A stretch of DNA of 64,000 nucleotides from an uncultured Shewanella sp. (GCF_947491715.1 NZ_CANLKR010000023.1:1-64000); one strand, 5' to 3'; shown: positions 8,237 to 16,073, counted from the stretch's first letter. The notes: generated by a model from the letters alone, not told the origin. Numbers and translations are program-made.

Positions 8237-8725
8237 CTATATTTTAGGAACAAAGCTTGAGGTATTTTCCAGATAATTAAAAAACCATTGGATCACGACC
8301 CCAAACTCTGGAACAAGCTGTGAGTCTTGCCACCACGCCGTTTTGGGTGCCCCCGTAAAAGCATCCATAAAAAATAACAAGGCACTCACAATAAGCGCCC
8401 CTCTTAAGGCGCCAAAACAGAGTCCAAGAACCCTATCGGTTCCTGTTAATCCTGTTTTTTCGACAAGTTGGCCCAATAAAAAATTCACTAAGGCACCAAG
8501 GATCAAGGTTGAAATAAATAAAATACCAATGGCCGCACCATGACGAACCATTTTATCTTGTATTGCTGTAAGGTGAACCGACAGCTCTAAATAAAAAGTA
8601 CTTGCAACAAAAAAGGCAACGATCCAAACCACTAAAGACATCGCTTCTTTTGCGAAGCCGCGCATTAAACTGATCAATGTCGATATGCCAATAATGACGA
8701 TTATAGCGTAGTCAATCCAAACCAT
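8237..8725 (-). CDS. cvpA: Colicin V production family membrane protein
   Basis: A 162-residue inner-membrane protein starting MVWIDYAIIVIIGISTLISLMRG, the usual CvpA opening, with four hydrophobic spans and the conserved GFAKEAMSLVVWI and DRVLGLCFGALRG segments. CvpA is needed for envelope integrity and for colicin V export in E. coli; its precise activity is unresolved. It lies 111 bp upstream of purF, as in E. coli. The region before its ATG has no strong ribosome-binding sequence. Confidence 0.92.
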   Translation of the reverse strand: MVWIDYAIIVIIGISTLISLMRGFAKEAMSLVVWIVAFFVASTFYLELSVHLTAIQDKMVRHGAAIGILFISTLILGALVNFLLGQLVEKTGLTGTDRVLGLCFGALRGALIVSALLFFMDAFTGAPKTAWWQDSQLVPEFGVVIQWFFNYLENTSSFVPKI

Positions 8726-8855
8726 GGAGAAGTGTATCCAGCATTAAAGGTGAAAACGGCGTGATTCTAACAGAGAAGGCGATAATCCACACCTTAAACA
8801 AGATGCGTAAATTCATCATTCTCTGTTTTCACCACAGAACAAACGAGCAAATAAA

Positions 8856-9404
8856 CTAAGACTCAATCGGATTATAAGGCTCCACTCGCCCTTTCAATTG
8901 GGTCAATTTTTCTATATCAGACTGCAAATTAATCAGCTTATCTTTTGAGACATCAGGGCCAACAAACACTTTCGTCAATTTGCCATCAATGGGTTTCGGC
9001 GGTAATGTATAAGCGCTAAACCCTTTCTTTCTCAGACGTTCAACTAATGCAGTCACATTTTTGGCATTGTTGAAACTGCCCAAACGTAACGTCCATGCAC
9101 TCTTAGATAAACTCGACTTATCAAGCTTAGCTTGTGGTAAAGTCGCCTTTTCAGGTTCAACTTTATCGGGTTCGACACTCGAAGCCGCTTGCGCTTGTGC
9201 CACTTTTTCATCCAGATCCGTACTCACGACATCATAGGCCTTCTCTGGTAAGCCCGTATCATTTAACACAGGCTTAAGCGGAATTTCGGTAAAGGTTTCT
9301 TCTTGTCGCTGTTTTTTACCATTGAGTAAATCCGGTAAAAAAAGCACCCCTAGGGCAACGATTACAACCACCCCAACCAAACGATTTTGAAAGCGATTAG
9401 ACAC
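8856..9404 (-). CDS. dedD: SPOR-domain division protein DedD
   Basis: A 182-residue type II membrane protein. A short N-terminal tail (NRFQNRLVG), one span (VVVIVALGVLFLPDLL), an acidic, Ala/Lys-rich periplasmic linker, and a C-terminal SPOR domain from about residue 103 (WTLRLGSFNNAKNVTALVER, then KVFVGPDVSKDK). SPOR domains bind denuded septal peptidoglycan. Translation starts at a GTG with AAAGGA upstream, and its first codons overlap the folC stop by 8 nt, so the two are translationally coupled. Confidence 0.92.
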   Translation of the reverse strand: MSNRFQNRLVGVVVIVALGVLFLPDLLNGKKQRQEETFTEIPLKPVLNDTGLPEKAYDVVSTDLDEKVAQAQAASSVEPDKVEPEKATLPQAKLDKSSLSKSAWTLRLGSFNNAKNVTALVERLRKKGFSAYTLPPKPIDGKLTKVFVGPDVSKDKLINLQSDIEKLTQLKGRVEPYNPIES

Positions 9405-10737
9405 TGCTATTTCCTTTTATCAACATTTTAATCCCTGCAACAGTATAAAAAGATCCAAAAACAATCACAATATCACCTTCTTGAAGCTCTTCTTGTAATT
9501 TGTCCCAACCTAAGGCTAATGAGGTAAAAACCTGTGTGGTTTCGTTTTTTGGCAAATATGCCGCTAAGTCAGTCCCAGCTGCGCTACGAGGCACATTTAA
9601 GTCGCAACAATACCACTTTGCCACATGCGGTGAAAAGACAGACAAGACTTGAGCGATATCTTTATCCTCTAACATGCCACATAAGGCCAGCAGGCGTTTA
9701 GGCTGCTTGGCTTGTAATTGGGACAAGAGATAGCGCGCGGCATGAGGATTATGAGCAACATCCAGATAAACTGTGGGCGATTGAGACACACATTCTAAAC
9801 GGCCACTTAATTGGGTGTGTAAAATCCCCTGCTTGATATGATCCAAGGAGATAGAAGGACAGATATGCATTAGCGCCTCAATCGCCGTAGCCGCATTAGG
9901 TAAAGGCAAGGCAGGCAATGTCATATCACTTAAAGTGATCGATTGGCTTTGAAAAGACCAACGTTTACCTAATACTTGGTAATGAAAAACCTGACCGACG
10001 GCATGGCCATGGGCGCCAATGTCATTCACTGTTTTCATTAAACTGTCAGGCATATTTGGCTCACCAATAATCACCGGTTTTCCTTGACGACAAATTCCTG
10101 CTTTTTCCACCGCGACTCGCTCTCGAGTATCACCTAAATACGCTTGATGATCCAAATCGATAGACGTGATCACAGCCACATCGGCATCGATAATATTCGT
10201 CGCATCCAAGCGCCCACCTAAACCAACTTCCAATATAATCACATCTAGGCTAGCCGCTTTAAACAAGTATAGGCCCGCAAGTGTCGCATACTCAAAAAAG
10301 GTCAAAGAAATCTCACCCCTGCCTCGCTCAATTGCTTCAAAAGCCGCGACAAATTCCCTATCACTCGCATCTTGGCCGTTAACCCTGACCCTTTCATTGT
10401 AATGGAGCAAGTGAGGAGAGCTATATACCCCCACTGATAAACCTTCTAGCATTAACGCCGCTTCAATCATGGCACAAGTGCTGCCTTTGCCATTGGTTCC
10501 CGCCACAGTAACCACCTGCGACTCACCAAGATCCAGCAGCCCCATGTTTTCAGCAACCTGTGATACACGGGTTAACCCCATATCAATTTCAGTGGGATGG
10601 ATAGCTAATAAATACTCTGTCCAAAGCGCTAATGAGGCATGCTGCATTGGCGCCAAAGGCATGTCAGTAGATACGTTAGTAGACGAATGAAGCTGTTCTT
10701 TTATAGGCACAACAGGCATAGGCAGTGTCACTCTCAA
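9397..10737 (-). CDS. folC: Dihydrofolate synthase / folylpolyglutamate synthase
   Basis: Cytoplasmic Mur-ligase-family enzyme that adds glutamate to dihydropteroate and folates. The P-loop VAGTNGKGSTCA (about 79-90), the carbamylated-Lys region EKAGICRQGKPVIIG and the C-terminal LDVAHNPHAARYL are all present. The N-terminus is about 30 residues longer than usual before WTEYLLAIHPTEIDMGLTRV; the annotated TTG sits 2 bp after the truA stop with no clear ribosome-binding site, so a later ATG (10719 or beyond) may be used. accD, the normal gene between truA and folC, is absent. Confidence 0.93.
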   Translation of the reverse strand: MRVTLPMPVVPIKEQLHSSTNVSTDMPLAPMQHASLALWTEYLLAIHPTEIDMGLTRVSQVAENMGLLDLGESQVVTVAGTNGKGSTCAMIEAALMLEGLSVGVYSSPHLLHYNERVRVNGQDASDREFVAAFEAIERGRGEISLTFFEYATLAGLYLFKAASLDVIILEVGLGGRLDATNIIDADVAVITSIDLDHQAYLGDTRERVAVEKAGICRQGKPVIIGEPNMPDSLMKTVNDIGAHGHAVGQVFHYQVLGKRWSFQSQSITLSDMTLPALPLPNAATAIEALMHICPSISLDHIKQGILHTQLSGRLECVSQSPTVYLDVAHNPHAARYLLSQLQAKQPKRLLALCGMLEDKDIAQVLSVFSPHVAKWYCCDLNVPRSAAGTDLAAYLPKNETTQVFTSLALGWDKLQEELQEGDIVIVFGSFYTVAGIKMLIKGNSSV

Positions 10738-10739
10738 AG

Positions 10740-11525
10740 TTAATCCAACATAAATAAAGGGCCTAATGATAATTTAGGCAAAGCATGTGGTTCAGGATAC
10801 GTTACATCAACAAGGTATAATCCATTCGGTTTAGCCGTCGGCGCAGCGGCTTTACGATTTTTCCCTTCCAACAGCTGAGCTAACCAATCAATGGGTTGCC
10901 GACCCATGCCCACTTCCAACAAGGAACCGACAATATTACGCACCATATGATGTAAAAAAGCATTGGCCGAAATATCCACGCAAATGTACATTCCTTGACG
11001 AGTCACATTGATTTGATGCATCAACCTCACAGGGGTCTTAGACTGACAATGAAGCGCTCTAAAACTGGTAAAGTCATGCTCACCAATCAAATACTGCGCC
11101 GCTTGATGCATCTTAGTCTCATCAATATCCCCCATATAATGACTCACGCCAGCGCGTAAAATCCCAGGTCTAAGGTTATGATTATAAATCATATAACGGT
11201 AGCGTCTGGCGGTAGCACTAAAACGTGCATGAAAATCCTCATCCACCGCTTGCACCCATCTGACCGCAATATCATCGGGTAAATTCACATTCACCCCTAA
11301 GGTCCAAGCCGTCTCTTTGCGAATAGCATTCGTATCAAAATGCACCACTTGCCCAGTCGCATGCACGCCTGTATCCGTTCTGCCCGCACATTGCACCGTT
11401 ATCGGCTCATTAGCGACTTTAGACAAGGCCTTTTCAAGTTGCGCTTGTACGGAATCCACCTCGAGTTGACGTTGCCAACCACAATACTTACTACCATCAT
11501 ACTCAATACCTAACGCGAACCGCAT
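10740..11525 (-). CDS. truA: tRNA pseudouridine(38-40) synthase
   Basis: A 261-residue enzyme that isomerises uridines 38-40 in the tRNA anticodon stem. The opening FALGIEYDGSKYCGWQRQ is typical, the catalytic Asp is in CAGRTDTGVHATGQVVHFD, and RRYRYMIYN and FLHHMVRNIVGSLLEVG are further conserved blocks. Length is normal. It lies directly upstream of folC (2 bp). Upstream, where fimV normally follows, about 4.9 kb of accessory DNA intervenes. Confidence 0.96.
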   Translation of the reverse strand: MRFALGIEYDGSKYCGWQRQLEVDSVQAQLEKALSKVANEPITVQCAGRTDTGVHATGQVVHFDTNAIRKETAWTLGVNVNLPDDIAVRWVQAVDEDFHARFSATARRYRYMIYNHNLRPGILRAGVSHYMGDIDETKMHQAAQYLIGEHDFTSFRALHCQSKTPVRLMHQINVTRQGMYICVDISANAFLHHMVRNIVGSLLEVGMGRQPIDWLAQLLEGKNRKAAAPTAKPNGLYLVDVTYPEPHALPKLSLGPLFMLD

Positions 11526-11913
11526 TCTCTACCTCAAAAATTTACATAAGAGACGATGACACACCGTCCAATCATTCACTAAAAGCCAACAACCCCGAAC
11601 AATAGGGCTTTAATCGGCGGATTTTATCACATTCCGGCCTGCAAACTCAGTAAAAATATAGACATGAAAATCAGGGGGCATGACTGATGACTTATATCTT
11701 GGACTCTTTTCCTCCTTATTAACTAGTCGGGTTCTCAAGAGTGGTGTTTTTCAAGATAATGACACCAATAACAAAATCAACATGATAACAAAATTAGAAT
11801 GTAGGTAGCTTTATTGACGCGACATATTCATTACAGCACATCTTCCGCCAAAAAAGTAAAGCGTGCTAATGCGTCAACCCCAAGAGGCATTCATCTCTTG
11901 ACTGGTTATGTGT
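11526..11913. other. Spacer between truA and the accessory island
   Basis: No credible gene. It contains the truA promoter side and the left end of the truA-fimV insertion; I see no clear terminator or mobile-element end. Confidence 0.35.
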
Positions 11914-12246
11914 TTATTTCAACCAAACTTGCTCTATCAATGGGTAACCGCTGGTTCCGCCGTTCGAACAACCCGTTAAGGCCAAATCGACAGCCTTTCC
12001 TGACGCATAAGCTGTTAGTAATGCCGAATATTGCCTCTTACCCACATCGGTATCAGCATTCGCTAACATCAAGAAGTTAGGACTACTGCACTCTTTAGGG
12101 TTCTCGGCACCTGGCATAGTGATGTACACTTTGGTGTCTGAATAAACTCGAATACTGGCAACTTTATTCGCACCAGACCAACCATCGTAAGCAAAAGCCC
12201 CCAAAGACACCATGCTGATCAGCAAAGTAAAAATAACCTTCATCAT
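11914..12246 (-). CDS. Small exported protein with two Cys
   Basis: A 110-residue precursor with a clear signal peptide (MKVIFTLLISMVSLGAFA, cleavage before YDGW). The mature part (about 90 residues) has Cys in KECSSPNF and LTGCSNGG, probably one disulphide, plus YSALLTAYASGKAVDL and a C-terminal YPLIEQVWLK. This pattern recalls a widespread set of ~110-residue periplasmic proteins of unknown function; I am not certain of the family number. The second ATG (12243) fits the GGG ribosome-binding site better. A pair of palindromes lies 45-75 bp upstream (12290-12321). Confidence 0.7.
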   Translation of the reverse strand: MMKVIFTLLISMVSLGAFAYDGWSGANKVASIRVYSDTKVYITMPGAENPKECSSPNFLMLANADTDVGKRQYSALLTAYASGKAVDLALTGCSNGGTSGYPLIEQVWLK

Positions 12247-12289
12247 TATCCCTTTTTAGAATTTTTCATCTTCGTATTGATTTTTTCAT

Positions 12290-12321
12290 AAAGATATCTT
12301 GTACATAAGCAAGATATCTTT
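12290..12321. promoter_or_regulatory. Paired palindromes upstream of exported protein
   Basis: The 10-bp palindrome AAGATATCTT occurs twice with centres exactly 20 bp apart; the pair together forms a 12-bp inverted repeat. The spacing of two helical turns suggests a dimer-of-dimers operator, or a stem-loop in the leader. No regulator is identified. Confidence 0.45.
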
Positions 12322-12502
12322 ATATGGTGGCAAGGGTACCATCTCACGAAACATAAATGAAACAAAAAAACACCTTCACATTAACCATCATAAACTCTCA
12401 CGCAGCAATTGATGATATAAAGGTATTTTCCTAGTTGCCCACACTGGCCTATCGATAACATTAAGGTCGAGGCTTCACGCAACCTATGCTAATTTGTCAG
12501 GG

Positions 12503-12967
12503 CTACTTTTTAACCAACTTCAATTCATAAAAGTTTTCTTTTATGAATTTATAAAGCCTTAAGTTAGCACCATGCTCAATTAAATCTTTTATAGGCAAAA
12601 CCCATTCACTAAAGCCTTCCATTTTAATAACCATTATATGCATATCTGTTTCTTCGCCACTTCTGCTTCCTGCTACTGCACGCTTATGTCCAGTTTCATA
12701 ACGCATGGATTCCACTAAACTTTTATGAATAACATCAGTTCCAAAAACACCATCTCTAATGTGCAATTTGTCACCTTTAATCCATGCAGCTGGTTTAGTT
12801 CCGTTCTTAAACCAAAATATTAATGAAATTAAATAACTTACGAGAAGAATAGGTAACGACAAGCCTATGCCAAAATCAAGTTCTACGAGAATAATAACCA
12901 ATACTATCATTGGCGATAAAGATGCAAAAAATATCTGAAAGTAATTTCTGTTTCGAGTTAACACCAT
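12503..12967 (-). CDS. Two-span membrane protein with C-terminal soluble domain
   Basis: 154 residues. Two hydrophobic spans lie in the first 55 residues (IFFASLSPMIVLVIILVEL and SLPILLVSYLISLIFWF), followed by a cytoplasmic-looking domain with short strands (AAWIKGDKLHIRDGVFGTDVIHKSLVESMRYE cut here for length) reminiscent of bacterial PH-like folds. I do not recognise the family. It is one of four minus-strand genes inserted between truA and fimV. Codon usage looks AT-rich, like the neighbouring cassette-type genes. The ribosome-binding site is poor. Confidence 0.6.
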   Translation of the reverse strand: MVLTRNRNYFQIFFASLSPMIVLVIILVELDFGIGLSLPILLVSYLISLIFWFKNGTKPAAWIKGDKLHIRDGVFGTDVIHKSLVESMRYETGHKRAVAGSRSGEETDMHIMVIKMEGFSEWVLPIKDLIEHGANLRLYKFIKENFYELKLVKK

Positions 12968-13159
12968 AAATTAATTTAACACCACTCTCTAAGTAACTCA
13001 AACGCCTGAATAAGCGGCGGGACTAACCATAGCCAGCCATTATTAATCCAGTAACATACAGATGTTTTTATCCGACTTCAATCTTCAGTCTTAATCCAAT
13101 CATCACCTGACTGTTTTTATCGTCACGCCTGCTGCTGTTCCTTGAAAAATGAACAAGAT

Positions 13160-13534
13160 TCACATTTCCATCCAAATGCCGGAACCTTTACCGAATAATA
13201 GAACCTTATCATCTTCAAACTTAAAATGATGAGTATTCCCCAAATTATTCAGATAATTAATATAGACAGATTGATTAGTCTGACGAGAAAGTTGAAGCCT
13301 AGATTTATCATACAAAGTTAACGCATTCATGTTATCTTTACATCTATCTGGCAAATTTTTTAGTACTACTTGCGAAGTTGAAGTTGAAGTTGAAGTTGAA
13401 GAAAAAGAGTCAAGATATTGATATAAAAATACAATAACACATCCAATACTGACTAAAGTAATCCCAAAAAATTTATTGTTAGAACGAGAAACGCTTGAAT
13501 GTAACCAAAGTTTTTGTTCTTCATCTATAGCCAT
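13160..13534 (-). CDS. Membrane-anchored small protein with Ser-Thr repeat linker
   Basis: The start is the ATG at 13534, because AGGAG lies 5 nt before it; an upstream TTG would place that site inside the frame. The 124-residue product has a cytoplasmic start (MAIDEEQKLWLHSS), one span (FFGITLVSIGCVIVFLYQYL), then a Ser-Thr repeat linker coded by a GAAGTT hexanucleotide repeat, and a small C-terminal domain with one Cys. Unrecognised. The linker length should vary in frame between strains. Confidence 0.6.
   Translation of the reverse strand: MAIDEEQKLWLHSSVSRSNNKFFGITLVSIGCVIVFLYQYLDSFSSTSTSTSTSQVVLKNLPDRCKDNMNALTLYDKSRLQLSRQTNQSVYINYLNNLGNTHHFKFEDDKVLLFGKGSGIWMEM
13374..13401. repeat. Hexanucleotide repeat (GAAGTT)4.7
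   Basis: Four full GAAGTT units plus GAAG, inside the small membrane protein gene, coding alternating Ser and Thr. A 6-bp unit keeps the frame when the copy number changes. Confidence 0.8.
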
Positions 13535-13572
13535 CTTTGCTCCTATCAAAAAATCATATCAACTAACATAAT

Positions 13573-13627
13573 TGTGATAAAGCGGGCCATTACTGAGCCG
13601 CCCACACAGATCCGGACATGCCCTTTT
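13573..13627 (-). other. Relic resembling the 3' end of a group II intron
   Basis: Read on the minus strand, GCATGTCCGGATCTGTGTGG resembles the 3' half of group IIC domain V plus linker, and it is followed by a GGGC...GCCC hairpin like domain VI. The 5' half of domain V and any reverse transcriptase are absent, so this would be a remnant. Group IIC-attC introns insert at attC sites, and an attC-like sequence lies just next to it (13719-13796). The identification is by memory of the motif and needs a covariance-model search. Confidence 0.35.
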
Positions 13628-13715
13628 AGTTACTAACAGACAGCATCCTGCTCTTCGGTTATATATTCACTCATTCTTTATCTAACTTAAACAACACGCC
13701 CCTAATACCAATCGA

Positions 13716-14090
13716 TCAACACAAAACGCTTGCCAACCTTTCGGATCTTAATATTGAGGTCGTGGTTGCGCGCGGCCTATTCTTATTAGTTAGGCGGATT
13801 TTCCATAAATCCAGCCTAGAAATTTTAAACTCAACTATATCCTGAGTTGGTATTTCATCTAGGTCAATTCGAAAGCCTTGTACCTCTACAATTGAACTTT
13901 CTGTCTCGACAACTTTCCCACAACCAATATATGAATAAGAACCTGTTTTATCTAACCTTTCCTTAGATTTTTCTTTAATCAGTTCTTCAAGCCAATCTGT
14001 TAAGTAAGCAGCCTTAACATCTGCACCTAAAACTTGAAGGAGATCATCAATTTTATTCCCTTCTTTGTATTCACACATGTGGCAAAACAC
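13716..14090 (-). CDS. Hypothetical cassette-type protein, uncertain 5' end
   Basis: 124 codons from a GTG at 14090, without a good ribosome-binding site. The frame stays open another 27 codons upstream to a stop at 14172-14174, and that stretch reads like protein (CEKVECYSEE, then FCHMCEY), suggesting a four-Cys metal site. An ATG at 14175 in another frame (MNQLL, stop) lies one base out of register, so the true start may be lost by a one-base frameshift. The last ~25 codons are within an attC-like site (13719-13796), usual for integron cassettes. Family unknown. Confidence 0.5.
   Translation of the reverse strand: MFCHMCEYKEGNKIDDLLQVLGADVKAAYLTDWLEELIKEKSKERLDKTGSYSYIGCGKVVETESSIVEVQGFRIDLDEIPTQDIVEFKISRLDLWKIRLTNKNRPRATTTSILRSERLASVLC
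13719..13796. repeat. attC-like site
   Basis: On the minus strand it starts CGCCTAAC and ends GTTTTGTG, 78 bp, with internal AAC...GTT boxes and partial palindromy (GCGCGCAAC against GTTGGCAAGC). The GTTAGGC end is the usual attC recombination core. It overlaps the 3' end of the hypothetical gene. Confidence 0.5.
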
Positions 14091-14182
14091 ATCAATCGAT
14101 GCAGCTTCACTTTCAAGTGTTACGGTTGCTGTTTCTTCACTGTAACACTCAACTTTTTCACAGTAGCTGATTCATGATATAC

Positions 14183-14232
14183 GCGTAACGCCAGCGTCAT
14201 CTTTCGGAGTCAGATCACACGCCCTTGTTAAG
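14183..14232. repeat. Short attC-like site
   Basis: Boundary between two minus-strand genes. On the minus strand TTAACAAGGGCG ... GCTGGCGTTACGC, giving AAC/GTT cores with matching flanks (AACGCCAGCG against AACAAGGGCG). At about 50 bp it is short for an attC. Confidence 0.4.
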
Positions 14233-14235
14233 TGA

Positions 14236-14940
14236 TTATACGAGACCTTGTTTCTTAAGATTTTCATAAAAGTTCTCATACATGATAACTTCAGTAAATT
14301 CATCAGAGTTTTGATTGAGCGAATCTTTAATAGAAAGGCCAAAGTAGTAACAAAATCTCATTTGTTTACTTCGTTCTCTAATGAATGCGTTAGAAAGATG
14401 GCTCCACTCACTCAAAAGAAAATCATCTTTATTAAATTCAATTTGTCTTTTATGTATGGATGTGTACCACTGGACAGCAAAACTCAAATCATGGAATAAC
14501 TTCATTAGCTTTACAACATCAGCGGTCATGTATTGTTTATTAGCAAGCTCGTTCAGTTTTTTGAGATCTATTACACTTTCGCCAATCTGCTCAAAATTAA
14601 TATCACAGTAGGTGTAAATAACTTGCCATCTCTTCTCGATCATCCCTCCTAACAAAGATATGTATTTTAAATAATTCTCTGCTTGTTGGTTGATACTTTG
14701 TGACTTTCTCGTTTCATTCAGTTGAAATTGCAAAGATAGATATGCAACAACTGCGGCTATAGTTGCTAGAAATGGTCCAGAAATATTATTGAAGTAAACA
14801 GCGAAGCTTTCCCAAGCTTTTGGAGATGCAGTGTAGATATAGTTTCCCCTAACTAAAATCTCAAATACATAAGCCAAAACAGGAATTACCAGCAATACTA
14901 AAAGTAAAACTACAAATACTTGAAGATACTTCTTATTAAT
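14236..14940 (-). CDS. Membrane protein, possible abortive-infection type
   Basis: I extend the gene to an ATT at 14940, because AAGGAG lies 8 nt before it and the added codons (NKKYLQVFVVLLLVLLV) complete the first membrane span. A conservative alternative is TTG at 14895. The 234-residue product has two N-terminal spans (second: GPFLATIAAVVAYLSLQFQ), then a long helical cytoplasmic part (LNETRKSQSINQQAENYLKY onward). This layout recalls putative AbiC-like phage-resistance proteins, but I cannot confirm it. It lies in a cassette-like array with an attC-like site on each side. Confidence 0.6.
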   Translation of the reverse strand: MNKKYLQVFVVLLLVLLVIPVLAYVFEILVRGNYIYTASPKAWESFAVYFNNISGPFLATIAAVVAYLSLQFQLNETRKSQSINQQAENYLKYISLLGGMIEKRWQVIYTYCDINFEQIGESVIDLKKLNELANKQYMTADVVKLMKLFHDLSFAVQWYTSIHKRQIEFNKDDFLLSEWSHLSNAFIRERSKQMRFCYYFGLSIKDSLNQNSDEFTEVIMYENFYENLKKQGLV

Positions 14941-14957
14941 ATGAACTCTCCTTTTCG

Positions 14958-15019
14958 TATAACAGCTTATTCAACAGCAGTAGGGTGATCTTCCAAACTG
15001 CCTACTCTTTGAAACAGTT
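14958..15019. repeat. attC-like site, copy 1 of shared leader
   Basis: 62 bp with AAC/GTT cores and imperfect palindromy (minus strand: AACTGTTTCAAAG ... GAATAAGCTGTTATAC). A closely similar copy is at 52569-52629. Both lie immediately 5' of a cassette-like gene. Confidence 0.5.
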
Positions 15020-15480
15020 TTTTTAAACAAATCACTAAGCCAGAGTACACTACTAACCCAGCCTCTTCATTCGCTCTGTGACGTCAACCTATCACTACAA
15101 CCCAGCACACAACTCATCAATTGAATGGTATAAACTAACGGGTTTCTTCGCCGCCCCACCTCACACTAGCCAGGCAAAATACCACCTCAACATTACTTTT
15201 GTAAACAAAATGTTTATTTACAGCTGGTACAAAGTGGAAATACTTGATCTCACTCGCAACTTAGTACTCAAGCTGTCGAAATAGCGCTTAACAATATAAA
15301 CAGCCCATTCGAAGAAACATACTACTTGTGCTTTTTGCTTTTAAAGTATCGTGTAGATGCATTTGTGGCCTTCGACTTCAAGGAAGAAGTCGCAGAGCGC
15401 TCAGGGATGAGTTAACAGCGTGCCACAAAGGTATCTGCACAAAAGCCTGCGGCAGCAATAAATAACAATGGTACGTTAAT
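14958..15480. repeat. Shared leader block, copy 1
   Basis: About 520 bp with stretches also found at 52569-53060 in the same order: the attC-like site, AACCCAGCCTCTT, GCCA(G/A)GCAAAATACCAC, TTCGAAGAAAC (15308) and GCACAAAAGCCTGCGGCAGC (15437). The two copies have diverged and no convincing gene is present. It forms the 5' boundary of the cassette-like genes of this island. Confidence 0.65.
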
Positions 15481-15698
15481 GACTAAACAAAATTCCCAGT
15501 CTCAAATACACCAACTAATCACAGGCAGATAAATGTCATCGTCCTTCATCTGAAAGCCTACTCACTTTGGGCGTCATGGTGGATGCAAGGAGGATAGGAC
15601 GAGCAGTCCTTCTTGCCCCTATGTGAGTGGGAACTCACGACCTTCCATTAAGCGACGCTTAATATTCAATAGCGCCCTCTGTGGATAGGCATCCACGA
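15481..15698. repeat. Hairpin-rich intergenic repeats
   Basis: It holds two hairpins that share a GACCTT tail: GTGAG-N6-CTCAC (15623-15638) and GTGGAT-AGGC-ATCCAC (15681-15696). Relatives of the second occur at 53132-53147 and 53248-53263. No gene is seen. Confidence 0.55.
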
Positions 15699-15839
15699 CC
15701 TTGCCATATTAATGGCGTTTTATGGCGACATTAAGCACAAAAAAGTCAGTACCTTAATACTGACTTGATATTTTAACCATTTCTAGCCATCCCTAGCGAT
15801 ATACCCGTGACACTTGAAGATGCAGGATTCAGCTGGAAT
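15699..15839. repeat. Direct repeat copy 1 (terminator plus MITE end)
   Basis: 141 bp, nearly identical to 16074-16205. It contains GCCATATTAATGGC, a terminator hairpin and the first ~40 bp of the MITE-like element. Confidence 0.8.
15743..15766 (-). terminator. Terminator (outer copy) downstream of fimV
   Basis: AAGTCAGTA/TACTGACTT stem, loop of 6 nt, followed on the minus strand by a run of T. Duplicate of the hairpin at 16109-16132. Confidence 0.7.
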
Positions 15840-16066
15840 TAAAAACCTGTTAGACAAGGTCATTAATTGCTCCTGCATAAATGACATTTCCATCATCCTT
15901 GATGGTCAGCTTGAACAGCGTGCCTAGTGATTCTAAGCTGATGGAAAGTCAACGCAGTATAAAAGGCTTTTCTCTTTACAGATAAGAGTCAGCCCTTTGG
16001 GAGTCTGTAAAATCACCGACTTCCGCGTTGTATTACCTTAAAAGGCAATAAGCATTTCGGCCCCCT
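15800..16066. mobile_element. Truncated MITE-like copy
   Basis: It begins with the TATACCCGTG terminus and shares internal segments with the complete element (for example CAGCGTGCCTAGTGATTCTA and CCTTAAAAGGCAATAAGCAT). It breaks off before the second terminal repeat, where direct repeat copy 2 begins. It probably arose by duplication of the terminator-MITE unit. Confidence 0.65.
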
Positions 16067-16073
16067 TGCCATA

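Noticed and set aside
11814..12080. Plus-strand frame of 88 codons
   Set aside because: Mostly antisense to the exported-protein gene, and its sequence is not protein-like.
15078..15284. Plus-strand frame of 68 codons
   Set aside because: It falls in the shared leader block; the frame is not kept in the other copy (52.6-52.8 kb).
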